A DNA stretch of 14,772 nt from Deltaproteobacteria bacterium UBA6601 (GTDB taxonomy: Bacteria > Myxococcota_A > UBA796 > UBA9615), in NCBI GenBank assembly GCA_002433485.1, contig DJIF01000092.1:1-14772 (forward strand), written 5' to 3'. The position numbers and the translations under genes are program-made. The notes beneath the pieces were generated by a model. The model was not told the DNA's origin. It saw nothing but the letters and a program-made list of their open reading frames with translations, and ran no database searches. Of the stretch, positions 1 to 7,824 are shown one piece after another (positions within the stretch are counted from its first letter, which is position 1; each line of letters opens with the position of its first letter).

Positions 1-1
1 C

Positions 2-430
2 ACAACGCCCGATGGTAAAGCTCGCTTTACCGTCCACGAACTGCCCCAACTTGCCCTGCCACAGGGGCGCTACTGGCTCATGACAACCCGCAGCCACGAC
101 CAGTACAACACTACCGTGTACGGGCTCGACGACCGCTATCGGGGCATCCGCGGGGGGCGCCGCGTGCTGCTGATGAACCGCGAAGACATGCAACAAGAGG
201 GCTTGGCCGAGCTGGACAAGGTTGACGTAACCAGCCACCACCAGGGCCGGGAACGCCTAGGCCGAGGCTTCCGCGTTGTCCCCTACGACATCCCGCGAGG
301 CTGCCTTGGTGCCTACTTCCCCGAGGCCAATGTGCTGGTGCCCATCGATCGTTTTGCAGACCAGAGCCTTACCCCCGCCTCAAAGTCCATCGAGGTCAGT
401 CTGGCGGCGCCCCAAGCTGACTCGGACTGA
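2..430 (+). CDS. FdhF/YdeP-family molybdopterin oxidoreductase, C-terminal fragment
   Basis: The reading frame is open from the left edge to the TGA at 428-430, so only the last 142 or so residues are present and the start lies outside the window. The segment TTRSHDQYNTTVYGLDDRYRG, then a GFRVVPYDIPRGCLGAYFPE block and PASKSIEVSL near the end, matches the C-terminal molydopterin-dinucleotide-binding domain of the FdhF/YdeP group. These are relatives of formate dehydrogenase H that bind a bis-MGD molybdenum cofactor in the cytoplasm. The SHDQYNTT stretch corresponds to the segment contacting the cofactor in the family. The substrate cannot be told from this fragment: YdeP-like members are often annotated as formate dehydrogenases without direct proof. 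An ATG at 80 exists but is internal, because the homology begins before it. The next gene ends 3 bp away on the other strand, so the two are convergent. Confidence 0.85.
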   Translation, partial: TTPDGKARFTVHELPQLALPQGRYWLMTTRSHDQYNTTVYGLDDRYRGIRGGRRVLLMNREDMQQEGLAELDKVDVTSHHQGRERLGRGFRVVPYDIPRGCLGAYFPEANVLVPIDRFADQSLTPASKSIEVSLAAPQADSD

Positions 431-433
431 TGC

Positions 434-1063
434 TCAGGCGGGGGATTCCGCCAGCAACTGCTCGGCAGCAGCTAGCAATGCTCTGACCTGAAGCTCCAAG
501 GCCATAGTGGGATGCTCCTTCTCATCTGCCCGCGCCAGGCCGGGCAGCGGTGGCAGATGGAGAAAAACAACCGGGACCGAGCGGCCCTGCAAGGCCTCAA
601 GCAACAGAAAATAGAGCGCATTGCAGATGTAGCTGCCAGCATCGTCGGACAGCGAGGCGTCCACCCCGGCAGCCTTTAGCGCCTCTAGCAAGACAGGGAA
701 GTTCACCTCGCTCAGCAGAGCTTGGGGGGCCCCGGCAAGAACCGGCTCATGGCGCGGCTGCTCGCCGCCCACATCCGGCACCGAGAAGTCCAGCAGATTC
801 CGCGCCCGACGCTCTACTTGAACCCCGGTACTACGACCGGACAAACCACAGGCCAGTACCGCCCGGGGGACCTCTCCCTTAAGGCTATCGACCAAACCAC
901 GCACGGTAGCAAGACGAGTCTCGAGTACCTCGCGACGAGCAGCAACTCCCTGTTCAGTGAGCCGCTCAAAAACAGCTCGGCTGACCTGGTCGGTAGAATT
1001 CTCAAGCCAACTCCCAAACGGGCCAAAAGCAAGCAGCAACAACTTGCGCTGGGATACTGTCAC
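434..1063 (-). CDS. pcp: Pyroglutamyl-peptidase I (peptidase family C15)
   Basis: This is a cytoplasmic cysteine peptidase that removes N-terminal pyroglutamate from peptides. The protein shows the family's N-terminal LLLLAFGPFG block and all three catalytic residues: Glu in VQVERRARN, Cys in AGSYICNALY and His in VFLHLPPLPG. With the GTG start at 1063 the protein has 209 residues and these fall at about 84, 147 and 169, close to the usual 81, 144 and 168. A longer version from ATG 1105 (223 residues) is possible. I prefer the GTG because it gives the normal family length and N-terminus, and because it lies 4 bp after the stop of a small ORF with a good ribosome binding site, which suggests translational coupling. 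No strong Shine-Dalgarno sequence precedes either start. The enzyme assignment is firm; the start is not. Confidence 0.9.
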   Translation of the reverse strand: MTVSQRKLLLLAFGPFGSWLENSTDQVSRAVFERLTEQGVAARREVLETRLATVRGLVDSLKGEVPRAVLACGLSGRSTGVQVERRARNLLDFSVPDVGGEQPRHEPVLAGAPQALLSEVNFPVLLEALKAAGVDASLSDDAGSYICNALYFLLLEALQGRSVPVVFLHLPPLPGLARADEKEHPTMALELQVRALLAAAEQLLAESPA

Positions 1064-1067
1064 CTGG

Positions 1068-1166
1068 TTACGCGCCGGCGGCACCACCACTGGCCGCCAG
1101 GACACTGGCCGAAACCACCAGCACTGCAGCGGACACCAGCAGCAAAAGGATCAAGTGCGTATGCAT
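1068..1166 (-). CDS. Small hydrophobic protein or leader peptide (32 aa)
   Basis: This small ORF starts MHTHLILLLLVSAAVLVVSA and ends in a Gly/Ala-rich tail with TAA at 1070-1068. A purine-rich AGGGGGAG lies 6 bases before its ATG, a better ribosome binding site than any pcp start has. The peptide is one hydrophobic helix of about 20 residues after a short polar N-terminus, so it is either a single-span membrane peptide or a signal-peptide-like segment with possible Ala-X-Ala sites. It is in a different frame from pcp, whose proposed GTG lies 4 bp after the stop. Three readings fit: a real small membrane protein co-translated with pcp, a leader that sets pcp translation, or a signal peptide cut off from pcp by a frameshift. 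Nothing in the sequence identifies a function, and a chance ORF cannot be ruled out. Confidence 0.45.
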   Translation of the reverse strand: MHTHLILLLLVSAAVLVVSASVLAASGGAAGA

Positions 1167-1214
1167 TTGAGACTCCCCCTCAACAACAGACCAATAGCTT
1201 GAGAATACACCCGC

Positions 1215-3011
1215 GTGAACAGGATCGAAGCAATCTCTAGGCTTGATCTATCGGGCTCTTTGCCCCAGGGTGCCCCCGTGGAACATCACGCTCACAGCTC
1301 GTCCCTGACCCGCCGCAGGCCTTCTCGGAAGGAAGACGAGGCTCGCCTGACCGCAATTCACAACAGCTATGCAGCGGCCAGACTGCGCCGCGTGATCGGA
1401 GCAGAGCAGAGCAGCCAACTGCACGAGCCGGTGACCTTCTCGTGGCAACAGTTCTGGGTCACGCTGCTCTACGAAATGCTGCCGCAGGTCATCTGCGCCC
1501 CCGCGGCAGTGCTGCTGATCGAGCCCTCCCTGCGGGAAGCCTGGCATGTCCTGCAGCACCGCGCATTACTGGCGGTGTCGACCCGCTATCGGCCACGCAG
1601 CTCAATCCTGTTGTTCTGGTTGATGTTTTACCCCCTCAACCTGCTCATCCACCTGGCCCTGCTGGTGACCTTTCTGGCTCCCTCTGAGTTGAGCACTCTA
1701 ATCGACCCCTTCCAGGTTCTGCTCGCCTACGGATTTATGGTTGTCCGCAACATCATCGTTGCGGTGAAGTATGGCTATCTTCGCCCGGAAGACGTCGCAC
1801 GACTGCGCTGCCCGCCACCGGATTGGGACGAAGACCGCAGCGACCGACGGCTGATCTTTGGAGGTTGGCGCGCGCCAGGGTCCTTTCCCGGGCTCATTGA
1901 AGACGAACTGACCTGCGCGATGGACGAAAACGACATCGCCCTACAGGGGATGTCGTTCGACATGGATCCGACCACCAGCGCCCTGCTCCGCGACCATCAA
2001 ACCAGCGAGCTATTCACCGCGACAACTCCTTCCAACGGCGAGCAACAGGTCTCGGCGGGCTTCATCGCCCATCAGCTCACCCATAGAGCCTACTCAGTAC
2101 CGTTCCCCAAGCGCTATATGCGGATCACCATGACCATGCCGTTTGTTCTCGCAGGCCTGCCTCCGCTGGCTCGCTGGCACTATGGGCTTGGCGCCTTTGG
2201 CGAGACCGGCATTGAGACCTTCGTTTCTATCGTGGTGTTTCTGGTCTGCCTCTTCTCCAGCGTGCCAGTCTTCGTCTTTGGTTTGATCTCCGCCCACGAC
2301 TTCAATCGAAGGACTCGACTCATCGACTCCCTGTGCCGCCTGGTCCGCTACCCAGGCCTGCCGCTGTCAAGACTCCTCGGGCTGAACGCAGGACCGGCAG
2401 CGCAACAAGGGAAAGAAACCCACGTGTTCATTGACCTGGAGCGAGCCAGCAACGTGTTCGCCTGGATCAACTGTCGCAAGACGCTACGGTCCTTTGGCGA
2501 GGGCTACTACCAGCGCACTCAGGTCTATACCTCGATCCTGCTGGGCTACGCCTTCCTGTGCATCCTGCTGCTCAATGTCATCATGTGGGGGCAGCTTCCC
2601 CATCACATCGGCACCATCTATCTGATCTCCGCTATCGTGGTGACCATCGCCTCGATCAGCATGGCATCCATCACCAAGGCGACCCGCCTGCAAGGCCTTA
2701 GTCGACAGCACCGAGACCTCATCAAGGCGCAGGTATTCCTGCAGGAGAAAGCACTGCTGGAGCTAACAGAAGAGAGCGACGCAGAACGCATCCGCGAGTT
2801 GCGCCACTCCAAGAGCCTGCTGCGCGAAGTAGACGAGATGATTCACTTCCAGGAGGAAATCTACAAACCCACCCGCGTGCTGGGCCAGGCAGCGACGCAG
2901 AACGTCATGAACTCGACCCTGGGGGTGCTCATCGCCGGTCTAATCTTCGCCATTGAAGGCTCAGGAGGAGCAAACATCGTGTACGACGCCTTTGGCTGGT
3001 TTCTGCGCTGA
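1215..3011 (+). CDS. Uncharacterised multi-pass membrane protein (598 aa)
   Basis: I do not recognise this family. The protein has about eight hydrophobic segments: roughly residues 85-103, 129-153, 165-185, 303-323, 334-359, 438-458, 466-486 and 563-582. A polar N-terminus of about 75 residues precedes the first. A hydrophilic loop of about 115 residues (187-302) separates segments three and four; it is rich in Asp and Arg. A second loop (360-435) contains a distinctive block with FIDLERASNVFAWINCRKTL before segment six. A charged Leu/Glu-rich helix (500-550) that could form a coiled coil precedes the last segment. No enzyme motif, ATP-binding loop or signal peptide is visible. The start is a GTG at 1215 with poor ribosome binding; an in-frame GTG at 1278 is an alternative. 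It is divergent from the small ORF/pcp pair and convergent with the glycosyltransferase, so it is probably transcribed alone. Confidence 0.85.
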   Translation: MNRIEAISRLDLSGSLPQGAPVEHHAHSSSLTRRRPSRKEDEARLTAIHNSYAAARLRRVIGAEQSSQLHEPVTFSWQQFWVTLLYEMLPQVICAPAAVLLIEPSLREAWHVLQHRALLAVSTRYRPRSSILLFWLMFYPLNLLIHLALLVTFLAPSELSTLIDPFQVLLAYGFMVVRNIIVAVKYGYLRPEDVARLRCPPPDWDEDRSDRRLIFGGWRAPGSFPGLIEDELTCAMDENDIALQGMSFDMDPTTSALLRDHQTSELFTATTPSNGEQQVSAGFIAHQLTHRAYSVPFPKRYMRITMTMPFVLAGLPPLARWHYGLGAFGETGIETFVSIVVFLVCLFSSVPVFVFGLISAHDFNRRTRLIDSLCRLVRYPGLPLSRLLGLNAGPAAQQGKETHVFIDLERASNVFAWINCRKTLRSFGEGYYQRTQVYTSILLGYAFLCILLLNVIMWGQLPHHIGTIYLISAIVVTIASISMASITKATRLQGLSRQHRDLIKAQVFLQEKALLELTEESDAERIRELRHSKSLLREVDEMIHFQEEIYKPTRVLGQAATQNVMNSTLGVLIAGLIFAIEGSGGANIVYDAFGWFLR

Positions 3012-3037
3012 GCCGATCTGGGACCTCAGGGCACCGA

Positions 3038-4090
3038 TCAGACGCCGGCCATGACCCGCTCTACCACCGCTTCAATGCCGGACACGGTGGCGGCCAGACT
3101 GCCACGCTCAACGACCACGACGCGCCCTGGGTGTCCTGCCATTAGAGGAGCAGCCAGGGCCTGATCCAAAGCTCTGGCACAAGCTGCAGCTGAGCCCACA
3201 GGGAAGGTCCAGGAAACCCCATCAACGTGCCAATCCCGGGCCATTGGCAGCTCGGCCAGAACGACCTTGAGGCCCGCGGACATGGCCTCGAGCATGGACA
3301 AAGGGAGGCCATCGGAGCGGGCGCCCGAGACCCAGACATCGGCCTGAGCCAGCCAAGCCGGCAACTGGCGGTTGTCGATCCGGCCAGTAAAGATCACCCG
3401 CTCGGTCAGCCCCCGTTCGGCGACCAGCGCCTCCAGGGGTGTTCGCTCGGGGCCATCGCCCACAATAATGAGGCGCGGTGCTGGAGCATGGCGAGTCTCC
3501 GCCAGGGCCAGGATCAAGGTGCGGTGATCATAGAGAGGTTGGAGGTTGCGCGTGCAGATCAAGGTCGGAAGTTCAGACTCCGGCCATCCATCAGGCGCCG
3601 CAAGCTCGGGAACGAAGAGTTCAGTGTCGATGCCGTAGGGCAACAGCTCAACGGCTCTGGCACCCAGAGATCGCCCAGCAGCGGCGAGGTGCTCAGCATT
3701 GGCCAGCAGCAGACTCGACCGCTTAAGGGCGACCTGGGTCAAGATGCGGACCACAGGCCAACCGCCATGCCGCAACAGATCACTACCCCAGCCGACGGCC
3801 ACCGCCGGCACTCCTGGCGGCACTCCACGCACCGCGTAGTTGCCATAGGTTGTAACGAAGTTGCCAAACACAACATCCGGCTCAAACTCCACGCACGCCT
3901 GACGCAATTTAGAGGGACCCAGAAAGGGCCCCAGCAGGGGGTGAATCGATGCACCAAAAACCGGAACACTCCACTCAAATCGATGCTCAGCCAGCGTAAA
4001 CAGGGCTACGTCATGGCCACGAGCCGCCAGTCCTTCGACCACATTCCGGTCGGTAGAGTGCCACCCCTTACTGGCCCACAGAATTCGCAC
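3038..4090 (-). CDS. GT4-type glycosyltransferase (GT-B fold)
   Basis: A retaining GT-B transferase is likely; it would move a sugar from a nucleotide donor to a lipid-linked or polysaccharide acceptor at the cytoplasmic face of the membrane. The N-terminal Rossmann half begins MRILWASKGW with a glycine turn near 25 (ARGHDV). The link to the C-terminal half carries PYGIDTELF at 151-159. The donor-binding half shows VGDGPER at 210-216, VIFTGRIDN near 232 and SDGLPLSMLEAMSAG near 259-273. In the E-x7-E motif of GT4 enzymes the first acidic position is Asp260 here and the second is Glu268. The start is GTG at 4090 with GGAG seven bases upstream. It follows pilB on the same strand after about 120 bp and may be cotranscribed. 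The sugar and acceptor cannot be inferred, and there is no neighbouring polysaccharide cluster. Confidence 0.85.
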   Translation of the reverse strand: MRILWASKGWHSTDRNVVEGLAARGHDVALFTLAEHRFEWSVPVFGASIHPLLGPFLGPSKLRQACVEFEPDVVFGNFVTTYGNYAVRGVPPGVPAVAVGWGSDLLRHGGWPVVRILTQVALKRSSLLLANAEHLAAAGRSLGARAVELLPYGIDTELFVPELAAPDGWPESELPTLICTRNLQPLYDHRTLILALAETRHAPAPRLIIVGDGPERTPLEALVAERGLTERVIFTGRIDNRQLPAWLAQADVWVSGARSDGLPLSMLEAMSAGLKVVLAELPMARDWHVDGVSWTFPVGSAAACARALDQALAAPLMAGHPGRVVVVERGSLAATVSGIEAVVERVMAGV

Positions 4091-4211
4091 CGTAAGCTCC
4101 AGAGACAGAGACTGTCCTAAACGCCCTATCCAGCAGCGCTAAGAGCAGAGGCTCGGCAGCGGCGACGACAAACAGCTCAGCCCCAGCGTGGCGGCGAGAA
4201 CTCCACTGCAT
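4068..4211 (-). CDS. Possible 47-aa ORF between pilB and the glycosyltransferase
   Basis: Its ATG overlaps the pilB stop by one base (TGATG), an arrangement typical of translational coupling, and it runs 47 codons to a TAA inside the start of the glycosyltransferase gene, overlapping it by 23 bp. The peptide begins MQWSSRRHAGAELFVVAAAE and has a short hydrophobic centre, but no recognisable domain. The tight junctions are the only argument for it. In GC-rich DNA an open frame of this size is often accidental, and overlap with the well-supported GTG start of the glycosyltransferase counts mildly against it. Confidence 0.2.
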   Translation of the reverse strand: MQWSSRRHAGAELFVVAAAEPLLLALLDRAFRTVSVSGAYGANSVGQ

Positions 4212-5911
4212 CAGTCTTCAGCGGTCATGCGCACGACCTCATCCAGTGAAGTCATGCCCTCTTCAAGCTTGCTCAGAGCCGACATTCGCAAGGTCTTCAT
4301 GCCCTCACGAATAGCCTCGCGCTTAAGCTCCAGGGTCGAGGCGCCGTTAAGGATAAACTCCCGCAGTTCATCAGTCATAAACAGGATCTCATAGATGGCG
4401 ATGCGGCCCTTGTAACCCGAGCCGTTGCAGATCCGACAGCCGCTGCCACGCATCACCACAACGTCATCGACGACGTCCGGGTGAAAGCCCAGGTCCAACA
4501 GACTCTGGGTCGGCACCTCGATCTCTTCCCGACACTCGCTGCAGTTCTTGCGGACCAAACGCTGCGCACCGATACAGACCACCGATGCGGCAATGAGGAA
4601 TGGCTCAATGCCCATATTGAGCAGGCGGCTGACCGAAGAAGGAGCATCATTGGTGTGCAGCGTCGACAGCACCATATGCCCGGTGAGCGCAGCCTTAATC
4701 GCGATCTCCGCAGTCTCAAAGTCACGAATCTCACCCACCAGGATGATGTCCGGATCCTGGCGCAAAAAGGAACGCAGCGACGAGCTGAAGTTGAGGCCGA
4801 TATCGTCGTGCATCTGCACCTGGTTGATGCCGAACAGGTTGTACTCAACCGGATCCTCAGCGGTGCTGATGTTCACATCCGAGCGATTCAACTCCGACAG
4901 CGACGAGTACAGTGTGGTGGTCTTTCCGGAACCGGTGGGGCCAGTGATCAGGATCATCCCGTAAGGCATATGAACAGCCTTCTTGAAAGACTCCAGAACC
5001 TTCTCTTCAAAGCCAAGCTTGGTCATGTCCAGTTGCAGGTTGGACTTATCCAACAACCGGAGCACAACCTTCTCACCCCAGATGGTGGGGAGCACCGAGA
5101 CGCGGAAGTCCATCTCCTTGTTCTTGCCCATCTTGAGCTTGATGCGACCGTCCTGAGGCAGCCGTCGCTCGGCAATGTCAAGCTGGCTCATGATCTTCAG
5201 ACGTGAGGTGATCGCATGCTTCAGCTTGACCGGTGGCTTCATCACCTCATAGAGCATGCCGTCAATTCGGTAGCGAACTCGAAGCTGCTTCTCAAAGGGC
5301 TCTACGTGGATATCCGATGCCCCCTTGCGGATGGCATCGAGCAGAATCAGGTTCACCAGCTTGATGACCGGGGCGTCTCCCGCCGACTTCTCTAGATCCA
5401 GTTCATTGATGTCTTCATCAGCATCGATGACATCAACTTCTTCATCATCAAAGTCGAGCATCACGTCATCAAAGGTGACGTTAGAGGTGTAGTACTTCTC
5501 GACCGCACCCTCGATGGCCTGCTCAGAGGCGACCACCACCTCGACGTTGTAGCCCGTAAGGAACTTGATGTCGTCGATGGCGAAGATGTTGGAGGGGTCC
5601 GCCATGGCCACGATCAAAGTGGCGCCAGTGCGGTTTACCGGGATGATCTGGTGCTTGAGCACCACCTCTTTGGGAATCAGCTTGATGATGTCGAGTTCGA
5701 TATCGAACTCGCCCAGATCAATGGAGGGAACCCCATACTGCTTACTGAGAAAAGCAGTGAGCTCATTCTCCTCGATAAAGCCCATCTTAGTGAGCTGATA
5801 ACCGAGTCGTCCGCCGCTGTTGCGCTGCTGCTCAATCGCCTGCTGCAGCTCAAGCGGCGTGATCAGTTGTTCTCGAAGGAGAAGTTCACCCAGGCGTCCG
5901 CTTCCAGCCAT
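4211..5911 (-). CDS. pilB: Type IV pilus assembly ATPase PilB
   Basis: This is the cytoplasmic hexameric ATPase that powers extension of type IV pili. The protein (566 residues) has a GspE N-terminal domain (about 1-145), an acidic linker (148-178) and the T2SSE motor domain. In the motor I see Walker A GPTGSGKTTT (324-333), an Asp box (STAEDPVEYN, 349-358), Walker B (DPDIILVGEIRD, 386-397, catalytic Glu394) and a His box (GHMVLSTLHTND, 411-422). Four cysteines, 457, 460, 492 and 495, form the C-x2-C pairs that bind zinc in PilB/GspE. I chose the ATG at 5911 because GAGGG lies about five bases upstream and MAGSGRLGELL matches the family N-terminus; the open frame continues upstream without homology. 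PilC, PilT and PilA are absent from the window. A glycosyltransferase follows on the same strand. The wording of the linker and N-terminus resembles myxobacterial PilB from memory. Confidence 0.95.
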   Translation of the reverse strand: MAGSGRLGELLLREQLITPLELQQAIEQQRNSGGRLGYQLTKMGFIEENELTAFLSKQYGVPSIDLGEFDIELDIIKLIPKEVVLKHQIIPVNRTGATLIVAMADPSNIFAIDDIKFLTGYNVEVVVASEQAIEGAVEKYYTSNVTFDDVMLDFDDEEVDVIDADEDINELDLEKSAGDAPVIKLVNLILLDAIRKGASDIHVEPFEKQLRVRYRIDGMLYEVMKPPVKLKHAITSRLKIMSQLDIAERRLPQDGRIKLKMGKNKEMDFRVSVLPTIWGEKVVLRLLDKSNLQLDMTKLGFEEKVLESFKKAVHMPYGMILITGPTGSGKTTTLYSSLSELNRSDVNISTAEDPVEYNLFGINQVQMHDDIGLNFSSSLRSFLRQDPDIILVGEIRDFETAEIAIKAALTGHMVLSTLHTNDAPSSVSRLLNMGIEPFLIAASVVCIGAQRLVRKNCSECREEIEVPTQSLLDLGFHPDVVDDVVVMRGSGCRICNGSGYKGRIAIYEILFMTDELREFILNGASTLELKREAIREGMKTLRMSALSKLEEGMTSLDEVVRMTAED

Positions 5912-6044
5912 CTTTACCCTCAAGCAGATGCGAGTCTCCGCGGCTCGCGACCCTCCGCCGATCGTGTCCGCTTCCAACCCTTTACGCGCGCTCAGTACCC
6001 TAGCAGGATTCCCTCCTCTGCGGCACCCGGCGTAGGATGAGCTG

Positions 6045-6929
6045 ATGCCAACCCGCCCCAGTCCAGCCGCAACACCAGGATCCAGCGTGCTCTGGCCACC
6101 CAATCAAAATGGCCGGCCGCTGCTCATTGCCGGACCATGCGTCATGGAAGACCAAGAGAGCCTGTACAAGATCGCGAGCAGTCTCCAGCTGGCGGCCCAG
6201 GCGGCGGACTTCGAGTTCGTCTTCAAGGCCTCCTTCGACAAGGCCAACCGCAGCTCTCTGCAGGCCTTCAGAGGCCCCGGCATCGATGCCGGCCTCAAGC
6301 AACTGAGCGAACTAAGCCAACGACTGGAGCTGGCGCTGCTGTGCGACATCCACGAAGCTCACCAGGCCGCGCCGGCGGCGGAGGTGGTGGATGTGCTTCA
6401 GATACCGGCCTTCCTGTGTCGACAGACCGACCTGCTGGTGGCAGCGGGAGCTACCGGCAAACCCGTCAACCTCAAGAAGGGCCAGTTTCTGGCCCCCTGG
6501 CAGCTTGCCGCAGCCGTAGCCAAGATTCGCAGCGGAGGAAGCACCAAGGTGATCACCACCGAACGGGGCACCAGCTTTGGACACGGCGACCTCGTCGTCG
6601 ACTTCCGTGGCCTGGAAGAGCTGCAGAACACTGGCTGCCCAACCCTCTTTGACGCCTCCCACAGCGCCCAGCAACCCGGCGCCCACGGTGACCGATCCGG
6701 AGGCCAACGGAGGTGGACTCCGATCCTGGCGCGGGCGGCCGCAGCAGCTGGCTTTGACGGCCTGTACTTGGAAGTCCACCCCGAGCCCGACCGCGCCCAC
6801 TCGGATCGCGACACCCAGTGGCCACTGCACCTCGTTGAGCCCCTCTTAATGCAGTTTCGGCGCCACTTCGAGGTCCAAAGGCAACTGCCGAGCATCGAGC
6901 TGGAGCAGATCGAAACCGCGCCAGGCTGA
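6045..6929 (+). CDS. kdsA: 3-deoxy-8-phosphooctulonate synthase (Kdo-8-P synthase)
   Basis: KdsA condenses phosphoenolpyruvate with arabinose 5-phosphate to give Kdo-8-phosphate, the precursor of the inner-core sugar of lipopolysaccharide. Family blocks are complete: LIAGPCVMED (27-36), FKASFDKANRSS (60-71), FRGPGI (75-80), DVLQIPAFLCRQTDLL (116-131), KKGQFLAPW (144-152), TERGTSFG (172-179) and LEVHPEPD (242-249). Cys32 in GPC, with His206, Glu243 and Asp254, gives the four ligands of the metal-dependent class; the metal-independent E. coli type has Asn in place of the Cys. At 294 residues it is slightly long because of about 20 extra N-terminal residues rich in Pro and Ser. The ATG has AGGA about eight bases upstream. 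It is divergent from pilB with 133 bp between them and is followed after 63 bp by exonuclease III on the same strand. Confidence 0.95.
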   Translation: MPTRPSPAATPGSSVLWPPNQNGRPLLIAGPCVMEDQESLYKIASSLQLAAQAADFEFVFKASFDKANRSSLQAFRGPGIDAGLKQLSELSQRLELALLCDIHEAHQAAPAAEVVDVLQIPAFLCRQTDLLVAAGATGKPVNLKKGQFLAPWQLAAAVAKIRSGGSTKVITTERGTSFGHGDLVVDFRGLEELQNTGCPTLFDASHSAQQPGAHGDRSGGQRRWTPILARAAAAAGFDGLYLEVHPEPDRAHSDRDTQWPLHLVEPLLMQFRRHFEVQRQLPSIELEQIETAPG

Positions 6930-6992
6930 GCCAACCGGTGGCGCCGGCGTCGGCCTCGACCGGCCGCGCGCATCGTGCTATCTGCTGCTGCC

Positions 6993-7760
6993 ATGAAGAT
7001 GATCTCCTGGAACGTGAACGGGTTGCGCGCGGCTGGGCGCAAGGGCTTCCTCGACTACCTCAACAGCTGCGGCGCGGACCTGGTCTTCATCCAGGAAACC
7101 AAAGCGAACCGCGAACAGCTGCCGGGTGAACTGGTGCAGGTGCCGAACTGGGGCGTTGAGTTCCACTCCGGCAAGCGCAAGGGCTACTCGGGAGTCGCTG
7201 TCTACTGGCGCAAGGAGCCAGATGAGGTGATCTGTGGGCTAGGCATCGAAGAGTTTGACTGCGAGGGACGGGCCATCATGGTCCGCTACGACAAGCTCTG
7301 CGTATGGGGCAACTACTTTCCCAACGGCGGCAAGGGACCGGAACGCGTCGACTACAAGCTGGCCTTCTACGACGCCATGCTGGAGCGAATGAATCAGCAA
7401 CGAAAAGCGGGCATGGAAGTGGTGGTCTGTGGCGACTACAACACGGCCCACCACGAAATTGACCTCGCCAGACCCAAAGAGAATCGCAAGACCTCAGGCT
7501 TTCTTCCGGAAGAGCGCGCCTGGGTCGATCGCTACGTCGCTGACGGCTGGATCGACAGCTTTCGTGAGCTTCACCCAGATGTCACCGACCGCTACTCGTG
7601 GTGGTCATGGCGCGCCAACTCAAGAGCAAGGAACGTGGGCTGGCGCATCGACTATTTCTTCGTCGATGAGGCTCTACGCGATCGCATCGTAGCCGCCGAG
7701 ATCTTCCCCCATCAGGAAGGCTCCGACCATGCGCCGGTGAGCCTGGAGCTACGCCGCTGA
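6993..7760 (+). CDS. xthA: Exodeoxyribonuclease III / AP endonuclease (EEP fold)
   Basis: This DNA repair enzyme cleaves 5' to abasic sites and trims blocked 3' ends. The 255-residue product has the expected length and the full set of active-site motifs: SWNVNGLRA with Asn7, FIQETKA with Glu35, WGNYFPNGG with Tyr108, VCGDYNTAH with Asp148 and Asn150, WRIDYFFVD with Asp220, and GSDHAPVSLEL with Asp245 and His246. I chose ATG 6993 because MKMISWNVNGLR matches the normal N-terminus; a GTG at 6975 would add six residues without support, and ATG 6999 is also possible. Ribosome binding is weak. It may be cotranscribed with kdsA, 63 bp upstream. The next gene is convergent. Confidence 0.95.
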   Translation: MKMISWNVNGLRAAGRKGFLDYLNSCGADLVFIQETKANREQLPGELVQVPNWGVEFHSGKRKGYSGVAVYWRKEPDEVICGLGIEEFDCEGRAIMVRYDKLCVWGNYFPNGGKGPERVDYKLAFYDAMLERMNQQRKAGMEVVVCGDYNTAHHEIDLARPKENRKTSGFLPEERAWVDRYVADGWIDSFRELHPDVTDRYSWWSWRANSRARNVGWRIDYFFVDEALRDRIVAAEIFPHQEGSDHAPVSLELRR

Positions 7761-7824
7761 AAGAGCTGCAAAAGCTGGCTCAGGCAGCCACCGCCAGGGT
7801 TTAGCGCCAGCTGCTCAGCATCGC

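Noticed and set aside
722..1240. Plus-strand open frame of 172 codons opposite pcp
   Set aside because: It is the antisense of a gene with all catalytic residues in place, has no ribosome binding site or family motif, and its composition is that of a GC-rich shadow frame.
3166..3190. TGGCAC-like sigma-54 element
   Set aside because: It lies inside the glycosyltransferase coding sequence and the -12 half does not match.
3227..4120. Plus-strand open frame of 297 codons opposite the glycosyltransferase
   Set aside because: It lies antisense to a well-supported GT4 gene and shows low-complexity Arg/Gln/His-rich translation without domains.
4211..6103. Longer PilB start giving 630 residues
   Set aside because: The extra 64 residues have no homology, and the ATG at 5911 has a good ribosome binding site and the conserved family N-terminus. 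The longer version would also overlap the kdsA start.
7773..7812. Inverted repeat AGCTGGC/GCCAGCT between the convergent exonuclease III and phosphoribosyltransferase genes
   Set aside because: The stem is only 7 bp with a 26-base loop and no T run follows on either strand, so I cannot call it a terminator.
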